Positions 26,059 to 34,118 of a stretch of DNA of 35,851 nucleotides are shown piece by piece. The number at the start of each line of letters is the position of its first letter. Positions within the stretch are counted from its first letter, which is position 1. The stretch covers positions 1 through 35,851 of the forward strand of contig NZ_JAMZGF010000055.1 of the NCBI RefSeq assembly GCF_024158915.1, written 5' to 3'. Under the pieces are notes generated by a model. It had not been told where the DNA came from, made no database searches, and was given only the letters and a program-made list of their open reading frames with translations. The DNA comes from Chryseobacterium sp. S0630 (GTDB lineage Bacteria; Bacteroidota; Bacteroidia; Flavobacteriales; Weeksellaceae). Made by a program: the position numbers and the translations under genes.

Positions 26059-27030
26059 ATGAGCAAACCGATAACTGAATTCATAGAAAAGTATTACCTG
26101 CACTTCAACGCAGCTGCATTGGTGGATGCTTCTAAAGGATATGTTGCACATCTTAAAGATGGCGGAAAAATGATGATTACTTTGGCTGGAGCAATGTCTA
26201 CTGCTGAATTAGGGAAGATTCTTGCTGAAATGATCCGTCAGGGAAAAGTAGATTTTATCTCTTGTACAGGTGCTAACCTTGAAGAAGATTTAATGAACCT
26301 TGTAGCACACTCTCACTATGAAAGAGTTCCTCATTATAGAGATTTAACAGCTCAGGATGAGTGGGATCTTTTGGAAAGAGGTCTGAACAGAGTTACAGAT
26401 ACTTGTATCCCTGAAGAAGAAGCTTTCAGAAGATTGCAAAAACATATCGTAGAGATCTGGAAAGATGCAGAAGCTAAAGGAGAAAGATATTTCCCTCACG
26501 AATTCATGTACAAAATGATCCTTTCAGGAGTATTGGAGCAGTACTATGAAATTCCTAGAGAAAACTCTTGGATGATTGCTGCTGCAGAAGCCAACTTACC
26601 AATCGTAGTTCCGGGATGGGAAGATTCTACAATGGGTAACATCTTCGCTTCTTACTGTATCAAAGGTGAGCTTAAAGCTACTACAATGAAATCAGGAATC
26701 GAATATATGACTTACCTTGCTGACTGGTATACTAAAAACTCAGGAGGAAAAGGAGTTGGGTTCTTCCAGATTGGTGGAGGTATCGCAGGAGATTTCCCTA
26801 TCTGTGTAGTACCAATGTTATATCAGGATATGGAAATGCATGACATTCCTTTCTGGTCTTATTTCTGCCAGATTTCTGACTCTACAACATCTTACGGTTC
26901 ATATTCAGGAGCTGTTCCAAATGAAAAAATCACTTGGGGTAAACTAGATATCACTACACCGAAATTTATCGTTGAAAGTGATGCAACCATCTGCGCACCA
27001 TTGATGTTCTCTTATATCTTAGAAAACTAA
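26059..27030 (+). CDS. Deoxyhypusine-synthase-like protein
   Basis: Protein of 323 residues of the deoxyhypusine synthase fold. Motifs are MMITLAGAMSTAELGKIL (NAD-binding start), FISCTGANLEEDL, IVVPGWEDSTMGN, GKGVGFFQIGGGIAGDFPI, and the reactive lysine region NEKITWGKLD, with Lys295 matching the imino-forming lysine of eukaryotic and archaeal enzymes. Bacteria have no eIF5A, so hypusine formation is not expected; homologues outside eukaryotes and archaea are suspected to act in polyamine chemistry, for example aminobutyl transfer as in homospermidine synthase. An exported agmatine deiminase lies 6 kb upstream but in another transcript. The ATG is set by a promoter 15 bases before it. Codon choice looks more regular than in its neighbours, which may mean high expression. 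Confidence 0.88.
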   Translation: MSKPITEFIEKYYLHFNAAALVDASKGYVAHLKDGGKMMITLAGAMSTAELGKILAEMIRQGKVDFISCTGANLEEDLMNLVAHSHYERVPHYRDLTAQDEWDLLERGLNRVTDTCIPEEEAFRRLQKHIVEIWKDAEAKGERYFPHEFMYKMILSGVLEQYYEIPRENSWMIAAAEANLPIVVPGWEDSTMGNIFASYCIKGELKATTMKSGIEYMTYLADWYTKNSGGKGVGFFQIGGGIAGDFPICVVPMLYQDMEMHDIPFWSYFCQISDSTTSYGSYSGAVPNEKITWGKLDITTPKFIVESDATICAPLMFSYILEN

Positions 27031-27061
27031 GAACAAAATTCTCAAAAGAGATTACAATATC

Positions 27062-27092
27062 AGCGCTTCAATTCATTTGGAGCGCTTTTTTA
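27062..27092 (+). terminator. Intrinsic terminator after the deoxyhypusine-synthase-like gene
   Basis: AGCGCTTCAA (27062-27071) pairs with TTGGAGCGCT (27077-27086), including one G-T pair, around a five-base loop, then a T-run. It is about 30 bases past the stop. Confidence 0.9.
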
Positions 27093-27116
27093 TTTCTTTG
27101 AAAAAAGAAATATTAG

Positions 27117-27266
27117 ACTATTTAAACCATTAAGGAAAATGAAGATGATAAGAATAATTAAGTTTCATCTTTAATGAAAAATAAAGCATGCAGCTAAATA
27201 AAATAGCTTTAGCTGTTTCTCTTAATACTCTTTAAAACTTAAATAATCTTAATGGTTCAAATAAGT
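27117..27266. repeat. Short inverted-repeat element with AACCATTAAG ends
   Basis: The left end ACTATTTAAACCATTAAG (27117-27134) and right end CTTAATGGTTCAAATAAGT (27248-27266) are nearly perfect complements (one extra base, one mismatch). The 150-base element has no ORF and looks like a MITE or REP-like unit. The half copy at 109-123 shares its left end. Confidence 0.75.
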
Positions 27267-27281
27267 GGTGTACCCTTTTCT

Positions 27282-27453
27282 CGCAGATTGCACAGATTTT
27301 TTATCTGTAAAATCAGATTAAGATTAAATAAGATTCAACGATATAAAATTTTATCGAAGATAAAATCCTCGCGCCTTAAAGCAGGAGCTATGTAAAGGAA
27401 CTAGCGCCTTTGCGTTTTCTAAAATTTCTTCACAAACATCTGTGCGATCTGCG
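27282..27453. repeat. Interspersed palindromic repeat, copy 2
   Basis: The outer ends CGCAGATTGCACAGAT (27282-27297) and ATCTGTGCGATCTGCG (27438-27453) pair with one mismatch. Inside, 27341-27420 closely matches the reverse complement of 25681-25762, including GATAAAATCCT and GCCTTAAAGCAGGA. It is therefore a composite: the copy-1 family core framed by a second palindromic end type. The 435-base gap 27031-27465 is filled by a terminator, the element at 27117-27266 and this one. Confidence 0.8.
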
Positions 27454-27465
27454 GGAAAATAAAAA

Positions 27466-27612
27466 TCAATCCAAAGAATTCACCAGCACAAAATAACGAT
27501 ACGCCAGAATTCCCTTTTCAATCTTAGTCAGATGATTAGGATCCTTATGACTCAGTTTCGGAAGCACTTTTTTATTAACGGCATTCAACAGCCTGAAAAA
27601 TGATTTTTTCAT
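27466..27612 (-). CDS. Small conserved-looking hypothetical protein
   Basis: Only about 48 residues from the first ATG at 27612 (MKKSFFRLLNAVNKKVLPKL, then DPNHLTKIEKGILAYRYFVL). The same frame is open to a TTG at 27702, which would give 78 residues and overlap the ATL gene start on the other strand by 17 bases; I cannot decide between these starts. The sequence is basic and amphipathic, without a signal peptide or named domain. It is divergent from the ATL gene. The stop lies 12 bases from the end of repeat copy 2. It may be real because its composition is protein-like, but I have no family for it. Confidence 0.45.
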   Translation of the reverse strand: MKKSFFRLLNAVNKKVLPKLSHKDPNHLTKIEKGILAYRYFVLVNSLD

Positions 27613-27685
27613 ATCTTTATCTTTTAATGAAACATCATCGAGTTTGATAGAATTCAAAAATGATGCAAAAACATAGAAATCAGAT

Positions 27686-27982
27686 ATGGACGAGATTTTC
27701 AAACAACAGGTCTACGAAGTGGCAAGACTTATTCCCAAAGGAAGAGTATCTACTTATGGTGCCATAGCAAAGGCTGTTGGCTATCCTAATCATTCCAGGC
27801 ATGTAGGAAAAGCGATGGGAGGATGTCCAAAGGATGTCCCTGCTCACCGTGTGATTTCAAGTTCAGGAGTTTTGTCTGTTCCGGAATTTCAGCCTAAGCT
27901 GGAAGCTGAAGGAATCACTGTGGAAAATCTTAGAATAAAAAATTTCAAAAAACTGTTTTGGGATCCGTTGGAGGAATTGTAA
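27686..27982 (+). CDS. Alkyltransferase-like (ATL) DNA-binding protein of the MGMT family
   Basis: Protein of 98 residues matching the DNA-binding domain of O6-alkylguanine-DNA alkyltransferase: VYEVARLIPKGRVSTYGAIA with Tyr24, then PNHSRHVGKAM with the arginine finger Arg38. The acceptor motif, normally PCHRV, reads PAHRV (Ala53), so the protein cannot take up an alkyl group there. This defines the ATL class, whose members flip alkylated guanines and recruit nucleotide excision repair; E. coli Atl has Trp at this place. Cys47 lies six residues earlier but is not in the acceptor position. Length is normal for ATL proteins. The ATG overlaps the alternative upstream frame of the divergent hypothetical gene. 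Confidence 0.9.
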   Translation: MDEIFKQQVYEVARLIPKGRVSTYGAIAKAVGYPNHSRHVGKAMGGCPKDVPAHRVISSSGVLSVPEFQPKLEAEGITVENLRIKNFKKLFWDPLEEL

Positions 27983-28013
27983 ATTTCAAATGATTGAAAT
28001 TAAAGAATCTTTC

Positions 28014-28188
28014 TAACGCAAAGTTTTCATCTGTATGCTACAATATTTTTAAGTGAGCAAAGGGTAGAATCAATTTCATTGATTCTTACTAAGCAAACGC
28101 ATCATTTACCATAAAGCTTCATCAGCGACAAAGTCGCAACTCTTCGCTTCCTGAAATAAAACATAAGAATCATCAATCCTTTGCGTTA
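28014..28188. repeat. Palindrome-rich non-coding element with TAACGCAAAG ends
   Basis: The ends TAACGCAAAG (28014-28023) and CTTTGCGTTA (28179-28188) are perfect complements. Inside are GAATCAAT-TTC-ATTGATTC (28067-28085) and GCGAC-AAA-GTCGC (28125-28137). There is no ORF. The ends resemble the AACGCAAAG and CTTTGCGTT parts of the other interspersed repeats here, so it may be a diverged relative. The gap 27983-28280 holds only this. Confidence 0.65.
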
Positions 28189-28280
28189 AAAAAGCGCTCA
28201 CCTCAAAGACCTCCGTAAAAAATGTCACTCCATACATTAATATGAAGTGACATCAATATTTTCTACAGTTTCAAACCGTA

Positions 28281-28685
28281 TTATTTTCTTCCTCTTGGGA
28301 GACCTTTCAGCTCTTCTTTCAGCCTTTCGTTTTCCTCTTTTAATAGAGCGATATAGTTTTGTAGATTTTCAATGATAGCTCCCGGAATATTATCATAATT
28401 ATTCTGGTTAGTAATTATTCCTGCAGAAGTTCCAGAATTGTCATTAAATATTGGATGATCATTGTTAACAACTATTGTGGCTTCATCCTCTTCATAAATG
28501 TCCTCAAACGGTACATCCAGAAAACGGGCAAGTTTGTCCCATTCATCTTTTACAATTCTTACATCACCGCTTTCTTTTCTGCTGTAATTGGATACATCTG
28601 TTGCGATAAAGTCAGCTACCTGTTGTTGAGTATAGCCTTTTTGCTTTCTGATGACGCGTAATTTTTCTTTTTGCATGACCGACAT
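28281..28685 (-). CDS. XRE-family helix-turn-helix regulator with coiled-coil tail
   Basis: Protein of about 134 residues from the ATG at 28685; ATG at 28676 is nearly as good, and the frame's upstream TTG at 28703 is unlikely. The N-terminal helix-turn-helix (about 4-60) has KLRVIRKQKGYTQQQVADFI and TDVSNYSRKESGDVRI. An Asn-rich linker follows (NNDHPIFNDNSGTSAGIITNQNN), then a leucine-zipper-like helix (IIENLQNYIALLKEENERLKEELKGL) that should dimerise the protein, and a basic end. Small XRE proteins with this layout are common in flavobacteria and prophage-like regions. There is no neighbour in the same transcript, so the target is unknown. Repeats on both sides suggest an unstable region. 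Confidence 0.85.
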   Translation of the reverse strand: MSVMQKEKLRVIRKQKGYTQQQVADFIATDVSNYSRKESGDVRIVKDEWDKLARFLDVPFEDIYEEDEATIVVNNDHPIFNDNSGTSAGIITNQNNYDNIPGAIIENLQNYIALLKEENERLKEELKGLPRGRK

Positions 28686-28935
28686 TTTATACAAAAATGG
28701 CAAAAAAGCAGAAGCTATACAATAAAAAGTAGAAAAAAATAGGTACTAAAGAATAAGATTAAAGATAAAATAAAACTAAACTGAAAAACCGAAGTATTAT
28801 CTTATTTAATTGTTGAAAATTTTCTTCGAATTAGTCCCTTGTTTCATAATAATTTCCGACTGATCAAAAGTATATAGTAAGAGACAAGATTTTAACCTAT
28901 AAGGTTTAGATTAACTATTGATGATTTTTAGACTG

Positions 28936-29118
28936 TTGGAAAACGCAAGGGCGCAAAGATTTCCTAAGCACTACAAATATTTAAGGCGCAAGAAAATCAA
29001 AGATTTTCAGCAAGAATTAATTCTTATAGTATTAGGACTATGAAATTTTATCGCAGATAAAATCCTTGCGTTCTAAAGCATACATTATAAAAAAACTTGC
29101 GTCTTTGCGTTTTCCCAA
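28936..29118. repeat. Interspersed palindromic repeat, copy 3
   Basis: TTGGAAAACGCAAGGGCGCAAAG (23 bases, 28936-28958; key core AAAACGCAA) and its imperfect complement at 29096-29118 form the ends. The right part, with AAATTTTATCGCAGATAAAATC and TCTAAAGCA, matches copy 2. It also has AAAATCAAAGATTTTCAGCAAG, inversely related to part of copy 1. The gap 28704-29169 holds this copy and the htpG terminator; 28704-28935 shows nothing I recognise. Confidence 0.8.
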
Positions 29119-29130
29119 CCTTCTGTAAAC

Positions 29131-29163
29131 AAAAAAAGACTGCTTCAAAATGAAACAGTCTTT
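29131..29163 (-). terminator. Intrinsic terminator of htpG
   Basis: On the minus strand AAAGACTG and CAGTCTTT form the outer stem, with an inner TTC/GAA stem, followed by a run of seven T. It starts seven bases after the htpG stop. Confidence 0.9.
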
Positions 29164-29169
29164 AGTAAA

Positions 29170-31062
29170 TTATTTTTCAAGTTGCTTATAGCTTCTCTGT
29201 ATAAAATCTGTAAGGTCTTTTCCTTTCAGTAAGTTTTGTGAAAGCTTGGCAAGATCCAGAGCATATTTGATCAGGCTCTCTTTCTCTTCAGCATTCTCAG
29301 TCTTTAAGATCTGATTGGAAAGCTCACTGTTTGAGTTCACTACAAGATTGTACATTTCCGGAAAACCTCCCATTCCAAACATACCGCCTCCGCCTGTCGC
29401 CTGCATTTCCTTCATTCTTCTCATGAATTCTGGTTGGGTAATAGCAAACGGAGCATCATTGCTGTCAAGATCTTCAAGCTGAACGGTAAATTTAGAATCC
29501 TGAATCGCTTCTTCTACATTCTTTTTCAAAGACTCTTTTTCCGTTTCATTCAATTTTGAAATTACCGGCTCGTCTTTTTTGATCAAATTATTAACATGAT
29601 CAGCATCTACTCTTGCAAACGAAATATTTTCTTTTGAGGTTTCCAGTTTCTGAATCACGTGTGAAATGATAGGAGAATCCAATAACAGAACTTCATATCC
29701 TTTATCTCTTGCAGACTGGATGTAGCTATGCTGTTCATCGGCATTGGTAGCGTATAGTACAACCAGTTTGTTATCCTTATCGGTTTGGCTTGGTTTGATT
29801 TTCTCTACCAATTCATCCCAAAGGAAATATTTACCGTCTGTGGTAGGGTATAATGTGAATTTGTCTGCCTTTTCAGCAAATTTTTCTTCAGTAACGATTC
29901 CATATTCGATTACAACCTTGATGTCATTCCATTTTTGTTCATAATCTTCACGGTTTTCATTGATCAGTGAAGCCATTTTGTCGGCTACTTTTTTCGTGAT
30001 GTAAGAGGAGATTTTCTTTACAGCACCGTCTGCCTGAAGATAAGAACGGGAAACGTTCAATGGAATATCCGGAGAATCAATTACACCTCTTAGCAACATC
30101 AGGAAGTCAGGAACAATCCCTTTTACTTCATCCGTTACGAATACCTGGTTTTGATATAACTGAATTTTATCCTTATCGATATTCAAATTGTTGCTCAGCT
30201 TAGGGAAGAATAAAATTCCGGTAAGGTTGAAAGGGTAATCAACATTCAGATGAATGTTAAATAATGGTTCTTCAAACTGCATAGGATACAATTCGTGGTA
30301 GAACTTCATATAATCCTCATTGGTCAGTTCGTTTGGAGCAATCGTCCATGCCGGAACCGGATTGTTGATGATATTGTCTACCTCTTCCGTTTCAGCTACA
30401 GCATCTTCAGAAGCACCTTCTGGTAATGGAAGTGTATGGGTTTTCGTTCCAAATTTAATCGGAACAGGCATAAATTTGTTATACTTTAATAACAGTTCAC
30501 GGATTTTTGCTTCTTCTAAAAATTCTACAGAATCTTCAGCAATATGAAGGATGATTTCCGTTCCTCTGTCTGTTTTGTGAGTAGTTTCTTCCAGTGTAAA
30601 TTCCGGGCTTCCATCACAGATCCAACGTACTGCCGGCTCATTTTTATAAGATTTTGTAAGGATTTCCACCTTTTCTGCCACCATAAATGCAGAGTAGAAT
30701 CCAAGACCAAAATGTCCGATAATCCCCGAATCTTTAGCAGAATCTTTATATTTTTCAAGGAACTCTTCAGCACCTGAGAAAGCAACCTGGTTGATATATT
30801 TTTCAACTTCTTCAGCCGTCATACCAATACCTTGGTCAATGATGCGTAAAGTTTTCTGGTCTTTATCAATTTTAACTTCAAGTTTTGGATTTCCGTATTC
30901 CACTTTTGCTTCACCAATGCTTGTTAAATGCTTCAATTTTAGAGTAGCATCAGTTGCGTTAGAGATTAATTCTCTTAAGAATATTTCGTGGTCACTGTAA
31001 AGAAATTTTTTAATAAGCGGGAAAATGTTTTCCACAGATACATTAATATTTCCTTTAGTCAT
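29170..31062 (-). CDS. htpG: HtpG, bacterial Hsp90 chaperone
   Basis: Protein of about 630 residues, the usual length. The N-terminal GHKL ATPase has the Asn motif LRELISNATDATLKLKHL, IIDQGIGMTAEEVEKYINQVAFSG (G1 region, shown in pieces) and GHFGLGFYSAFMVA (G2). The middle domain has RGVIDSPDIPLNVSRSYLQ with the catalytic-loop arginine, and the C-terminal dimerisation part includes a Gly/Met-rich loop (GGGGMFGMGGFPEM). It helps late folding and stress tolerance in the cytosol. ATG at 31065 and 31062 are adjacent; MTKGNINVSVENIF is the likelier start. It is a single-gene transcript, closed by its own terminator, with a TGTCA repeat upstream that may be a stress operator. Confidence 0.97.
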   Translation of the reverse strand: MTKGNINVSVENIFPLIKKFLYSDHEIFLRELISNATDATLKLKHLTSIGEAKVEYGNPKLEVKIDKDQKTLRIIDQGIGMTAEEVEKYINQVAFSGAEEFLEKYKDSAKDSGIIGHFGLGFYSAFMVAEKVEILTKSYKNEPAVRWICDGSPEFTLEETTHKTDRGTEIILHIAEDSVEFLEEAKIRELLLKYNKFMPVPIKFGTKTHTLPLPEGASEDAVAETEEVDNIINNPVPAWTIAPNELTNEDYMKFYHELYPMQFEEPLFNIHLNVDYPFNLTGILFFPKLSNNLNIDKDKIQLYQNQVFVTDEVKGIVPDFLMLLRGVIDSPDIPLNVSRSYLQADGAVKKISSYITKKVADKMASLINENREDYEQKWNDIKVVIEYGIVTEEKFAEKADKFTLYPTTDGKYFLWDELVEKIKPSQTDKDNKLVVLYATNADEQHSYIQSARDKGYEVLLLDSPIISHVIQKLETSKENISFARVDADHVNNLIKKDEPVISKLNETEKESLKKNVEEAIQDSKFTVQLEDLDSNDAPFAITQPEFMRRMKEMQATGGGGMFGMGGFPEMYNLVVNSNSELSNQILKTENAEEKESLIKYALDLAKLSQNLLKGKDLTDFIQRSYKQLEK

Positions 31063-31122
31063 CATATTTTATAATTTTTAATTTTCAAATATTTCTCAAA
31101 AAAAATACCATCCGGAGGAATG

Positions 31123-31135
31123 TGACAGATTGACA
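31123..31135 (-). promoter_or_regulatory. TGTCA direct repeat upstream of htpG
   Basis: On the minus strand TGTCA-ATC-TGTCA lies about 60-75 bases before the htpG start. It may be a regulator site for stress control. No -7 box of the TAnnTTTG type is evident between it and the gene. The assignment is by position only. Confidence 0.3.
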
Positions 31136-31220
31136 TTTTTTCCAACTTATAACCCAATAGGGATATCCTATGGATTTTTCAAAGAAATACCTTATTTTTA
31201 ATTCTTAAAATTCTTTAAAA

Positions 31221-34115
31221 ATGAAGTTGAAATGTACAGTTTTTATTCTGCTCATCATGACTTGTTTCGTGTATGCGCAGAAAAAGCCTTTAGACCATTC
31301 TGTTTATGACAGTTGGCAAAATATCGGCTCGAGAAAAATCTCAAATGATGGTAAATGGGTTGCTTATTCTGTGGATGCTCAGGAAGGAAATTCTAACCTT
31401 TCTTTATTTTCTGTTAAAAATAAAACAACAAAGAAGTTTGCAAGAGCTGCCAAAGTGGATTTTACGAATGATTCCAGGTTTGCTGTTTTTCAAATCAGAC
31501 CGCAGTATAAAGATATAAAAGCGGTAAAAGATAAAAAACTAAAGAAGAATAAGTTGACGAAAGACAGTCTTGCCATCGTTGATTTTTTTAATGATAAAAC
31601 AGAAAAAATTCCTAATGTAAAATCCTTTAAGGTTCCTGAAAAAGCGGGTTCTTATGTTGCTTACCTTTTGGAAAATACAAAAGACAAATCTTCGGATGAT
31701 GCTTCTGATAAAGAAGATGGAGACGAAAACAAAGATGAAGACAAAAATGTAAAACCTTTACAACTGGTAGTACGAAATCTTGTGGATGGAAAAAGTACAA
31801 TATATGATAATGTAGTACGCTACGAGTTCAGTAAAAATGGGAAACAGCTTGTTTTTGTGACAAAAAAGCCAGACGAGAAAAAGGATAAAAAAGAAGGAAA
31901 AGAATCAACAGATGAAAAATCTGCAGATAAAAAAGATACTGACAAATCAAAGCCGAAGAAATATGCTTTGCAAACTGTTCAGGTAGTAGATCTGCAAAAA
32001 GGAACTGTGAATAAAATTTCTGAAATGGAAGGTGATTTTTCACAATTATCTTTTGATGAAGAAGGAAATCAATTGGCTTATGTAGGTACTTCTTCCGCAC
32101 AGAATGATCTGGTGAAATTATATCAGTTGTATTACTTTAATTTTAAAGGAAACAAAAAAGAAATTATTACCAATGAGAATGCGCAGATGAAAAAGAATTG
32201 GGTGATTTCTGAAAATCGTTCACCACTGTTCAGTAAAAATGGAAAACAGCTGTATTTTGGTGTTGCGCCAAAACCTGTTGCAAAAGATACGGCAATGATT
32301 GCGAATGACCACGCGGTAGTAGATGTCTGGAACTATAGAGATGACTATTTGCAAACAGTACAGCTAAAAGAATTGAAAAATGATCTAAAGAAATCATATG
32401 CTGCAGTAATGCAAACAGAGAAACCAGATTTCTTTAGAAATATAGATGGAGAAGACTTAGATACTTTACGATTGGTGAATGAAGGAAATGCAGAATTTGC
32501 TTTAGGAATTACCAGTATCAACAATCGTATTTCTTCACAATGGGAAGGCGCAACAAAGAAAACGTATTTCCTGATCGATAATAAAACGGGAGACAGAACC
32601 GAAATTATTCAAAATCTGAACGGAGCAGCAGCTGTATCGCCACTAGGGAAATTTGTTGTAATTTTTGATAAAGAAAAAGGGAAGTGGCTGAGTTATAATG
32701 TGAAAACAAAGCAAACCCTTCCATTAAACATAAGCTTACCTGTTTCTTTCGTGGATGAAGAATTTGATATGCCGGATTTTCCAAATTCTTATGGCATTGC
32801 ATCCTGGACAGATAACGATGAATCTGTAATTATCAGAGACCGTTATGATCTTTGGGAATTTTTCCTGGACGGTTCAAAAAAGCCGAGAAATATTACCAAT
32901 GGATTTGGACGTAAGCATAAAATAACATTTGATACTTATGATTTAGATAAAGATATTAAAAGCTTAAACCGAAAATCGACTATTTATTTATCAGCGTTTG
33001 ATAATACAACCAAGGCGAACGGGATTTTTAAAACATCCATTCAGAAGAATTCTGATCCTGTAAAAATTCAGATGGAAAATGTCTGGGGATACAGAACTCT
33101 TCAAAAAGCAAAAAATGCCGAGGAATATATTTTGGTAAAAGAATCATACACAGATTCTCCCAATATTTTTGCAACATCAGATTTCTCAGAACAACAAAAA
33201 CTGAGCAATACCAATCCACAGCAAAATCAATATAACTGGGGAACAGACGAATTGGTAAACTGGACAACACCAAAAGGAAATACTTCCACAGGAGTTTTAT
33301 ACAAGCCGGAAAATTTCGATCCGAATAAAAAATATCCGATGATTGTTTATTTCTATGAAAAACTTTCGGACAATCTGAACCGTTATGTTGCACCAGCTCC
33401 AACACCTTCAAGATTGAATATTTCTTATTTTGTGAGCAACGGATATCTGGTTTTTACCCCTGATATTTCATACACAGATGGTTTCCCGGGAGAATCTGCG
33501 ATGGAATACATTAATTCAGGAGTTGAAAATTTAAAGCAAAATTCCTGGGTAGATGGTACTAAAATAGGAATCCAGGGACAAAGCTGGGGAGGTTATCAGG
33601 TAGCCTATCTTATTGCTCATACCAATATGTATGCGGCTGCATGGAGTGGTGCTCCTGTTGTCAACATGACTTCTGCCTATGGAGGAATCCGATGGACTTC
33701 CGGAATGAACAGACAATTCCAATATGAAAAATCACAGAGCAGACTAGGAAAGAATCTCTGGGATGCACCGGATCTTTATATTAAAAATTCACCGCTTTTT
33801 ACTATAGACAAAGTAAAAACTCCGGTAGTTATTATGAGTAATGATAAAGATGGAGCAGTGCCTTGGTATCAGGGAATCGAAATGTTTACCGCATTACGCC
33901 GCCTCGGAAAACCCGTCTGGCTTCTGAATTATAATGGTGATGATCATAACCTTATTAAACGTCAGAACAGGAAAGATATACAAATCCGCGAACAGCAGTT
34001 TTTTGATTATTATCTTAAAGGGGCAAAAGCTCCGGTCTGGATGACAAAAGGAATCCCAGCTACCCAAAAAGGAAAAGATTGGGGATTTGAGTTGACAGAT
34101 GATAAACCTAATTAA
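31221..34115 (+). CDS. Exported S9-family (prolyl oligopeptidase-type) peptidase
   Basis: Protein of 964 residues, larger than the 650-750 usual for DPP-like S9 enzymes. A signal peptide (MKLKCTVFILLIMTCFVYAQ) leads to a propeller part with weak WD-like repeats and a C-terminal alpha/beta hydrolase. The catalytic triad is visible: Ser788 in GIQGQSWGGYQVA, Asp in SNDKDGAVPW (875 or 877) and His909 in NGDDHNLIKRQ. Two Lys/Asp-rich stretches (about 150-178 and 217-250) break the propeller and look like disordered loops. The protein should cleave peptides, often after proline, in the periplasm or outside. There is no T9SS tail. A perfect GC-rich terminator follows, and an IS lies just beyond it. 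Confidence 0.92.
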   Translation: MKLKCTVFILLIMTCFVYAQKKPLDHSVYDSWQNIGSRKISNDGKWVAYSVDAQEGNSNLSLFSVKNKTTKKFARAAKVDFTNDSRFAVFQIRPQYKDIKAVKDKKLKKNKLTKDSLAIVDFFNDKTEKIPNVKSFKVPEKAGSYVAYLLENTKDKSSDDASDKEDGDENKDEDKNVKPLQLVVRNLVDGKSTIYDNVVRYEFSKNGKQLVFVTKKPDEKKDKKEGKESTDEKSADKKDTDKSKPKKYALQTVQVVDLQKGTVNKISEMEGDFSQLSFDEEGNQLAYVGTSSAQNDLVKLYQLYYFNFKGNKKEIITNENAQMKKNWVISENRSPLFSKNGKQLYFGVAPKPVAKDTAMIANDHAVVDVWNYRDDYLQTVQLKELKNDLKKSYAAVMQTEKPDFFRNIDGEDLDTLRLVNEGNAEFALGITSINNRISSQWEGATKKTYFLIDNKTGDRTEIIQNLNGAAAVSPLGKFVVIFDKEKGKWLSYNVKTKQTLPLNISLPVSFVDEEFDMPDFPNSYGIASWTDNDESVIIRDRYDLWEFFLDGSKKPRNITNGFGRKHKITFDTYDLDKDIKSLNRKSTIYLSAFDNTTKANGIFKTSIQKNSDPVKIQMENVWGYRTLQKAKNAEEYILVKESYTDSPNIFATSDFSEQQKLSNTNPQQNQYNWGTDELVNWTTPKGNTSTGVLYKPENFDPNKKYPMIVYFYEKLSDNLNRYVAPAPTPSRLNISYFVSNGYLVFTPDISYTDGFPGESAMEYINSGVENLKQNSWVDGTKIGIQGQSWGGYQVAYLIAHTNMYAAAWSGAPVVNMTSAYGGIRWTSGMNRQFQYEKSQSRLGKNLWDAPDLYIKNSPLFTIDKVKTPVVIMSNDKDGAVPWYQGIEMFTALRRLGKPVWLLNYNGDDHNLIKRQNRKDIQIREQQFFDYYLKGAKAPVWMTKGIPATQKGKDWGFELTDDKPN

Positions 34116-34118
34116 TAA

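Noticed and set aside
25681..29118. CRISPR array
   Set aside because: The repeats are few, unevenly spaced, in both orientations and palindromic over long distances, and there are no equal-length spacers or cas genes.
31132..31157. A sigma-70-like TTGACA and TATAAC pair on the plus strand before the S9 peptidase gene
   Set aside because: The spacer is about 12 bases, too short, and Bacteroidota do not normally use this consensus.
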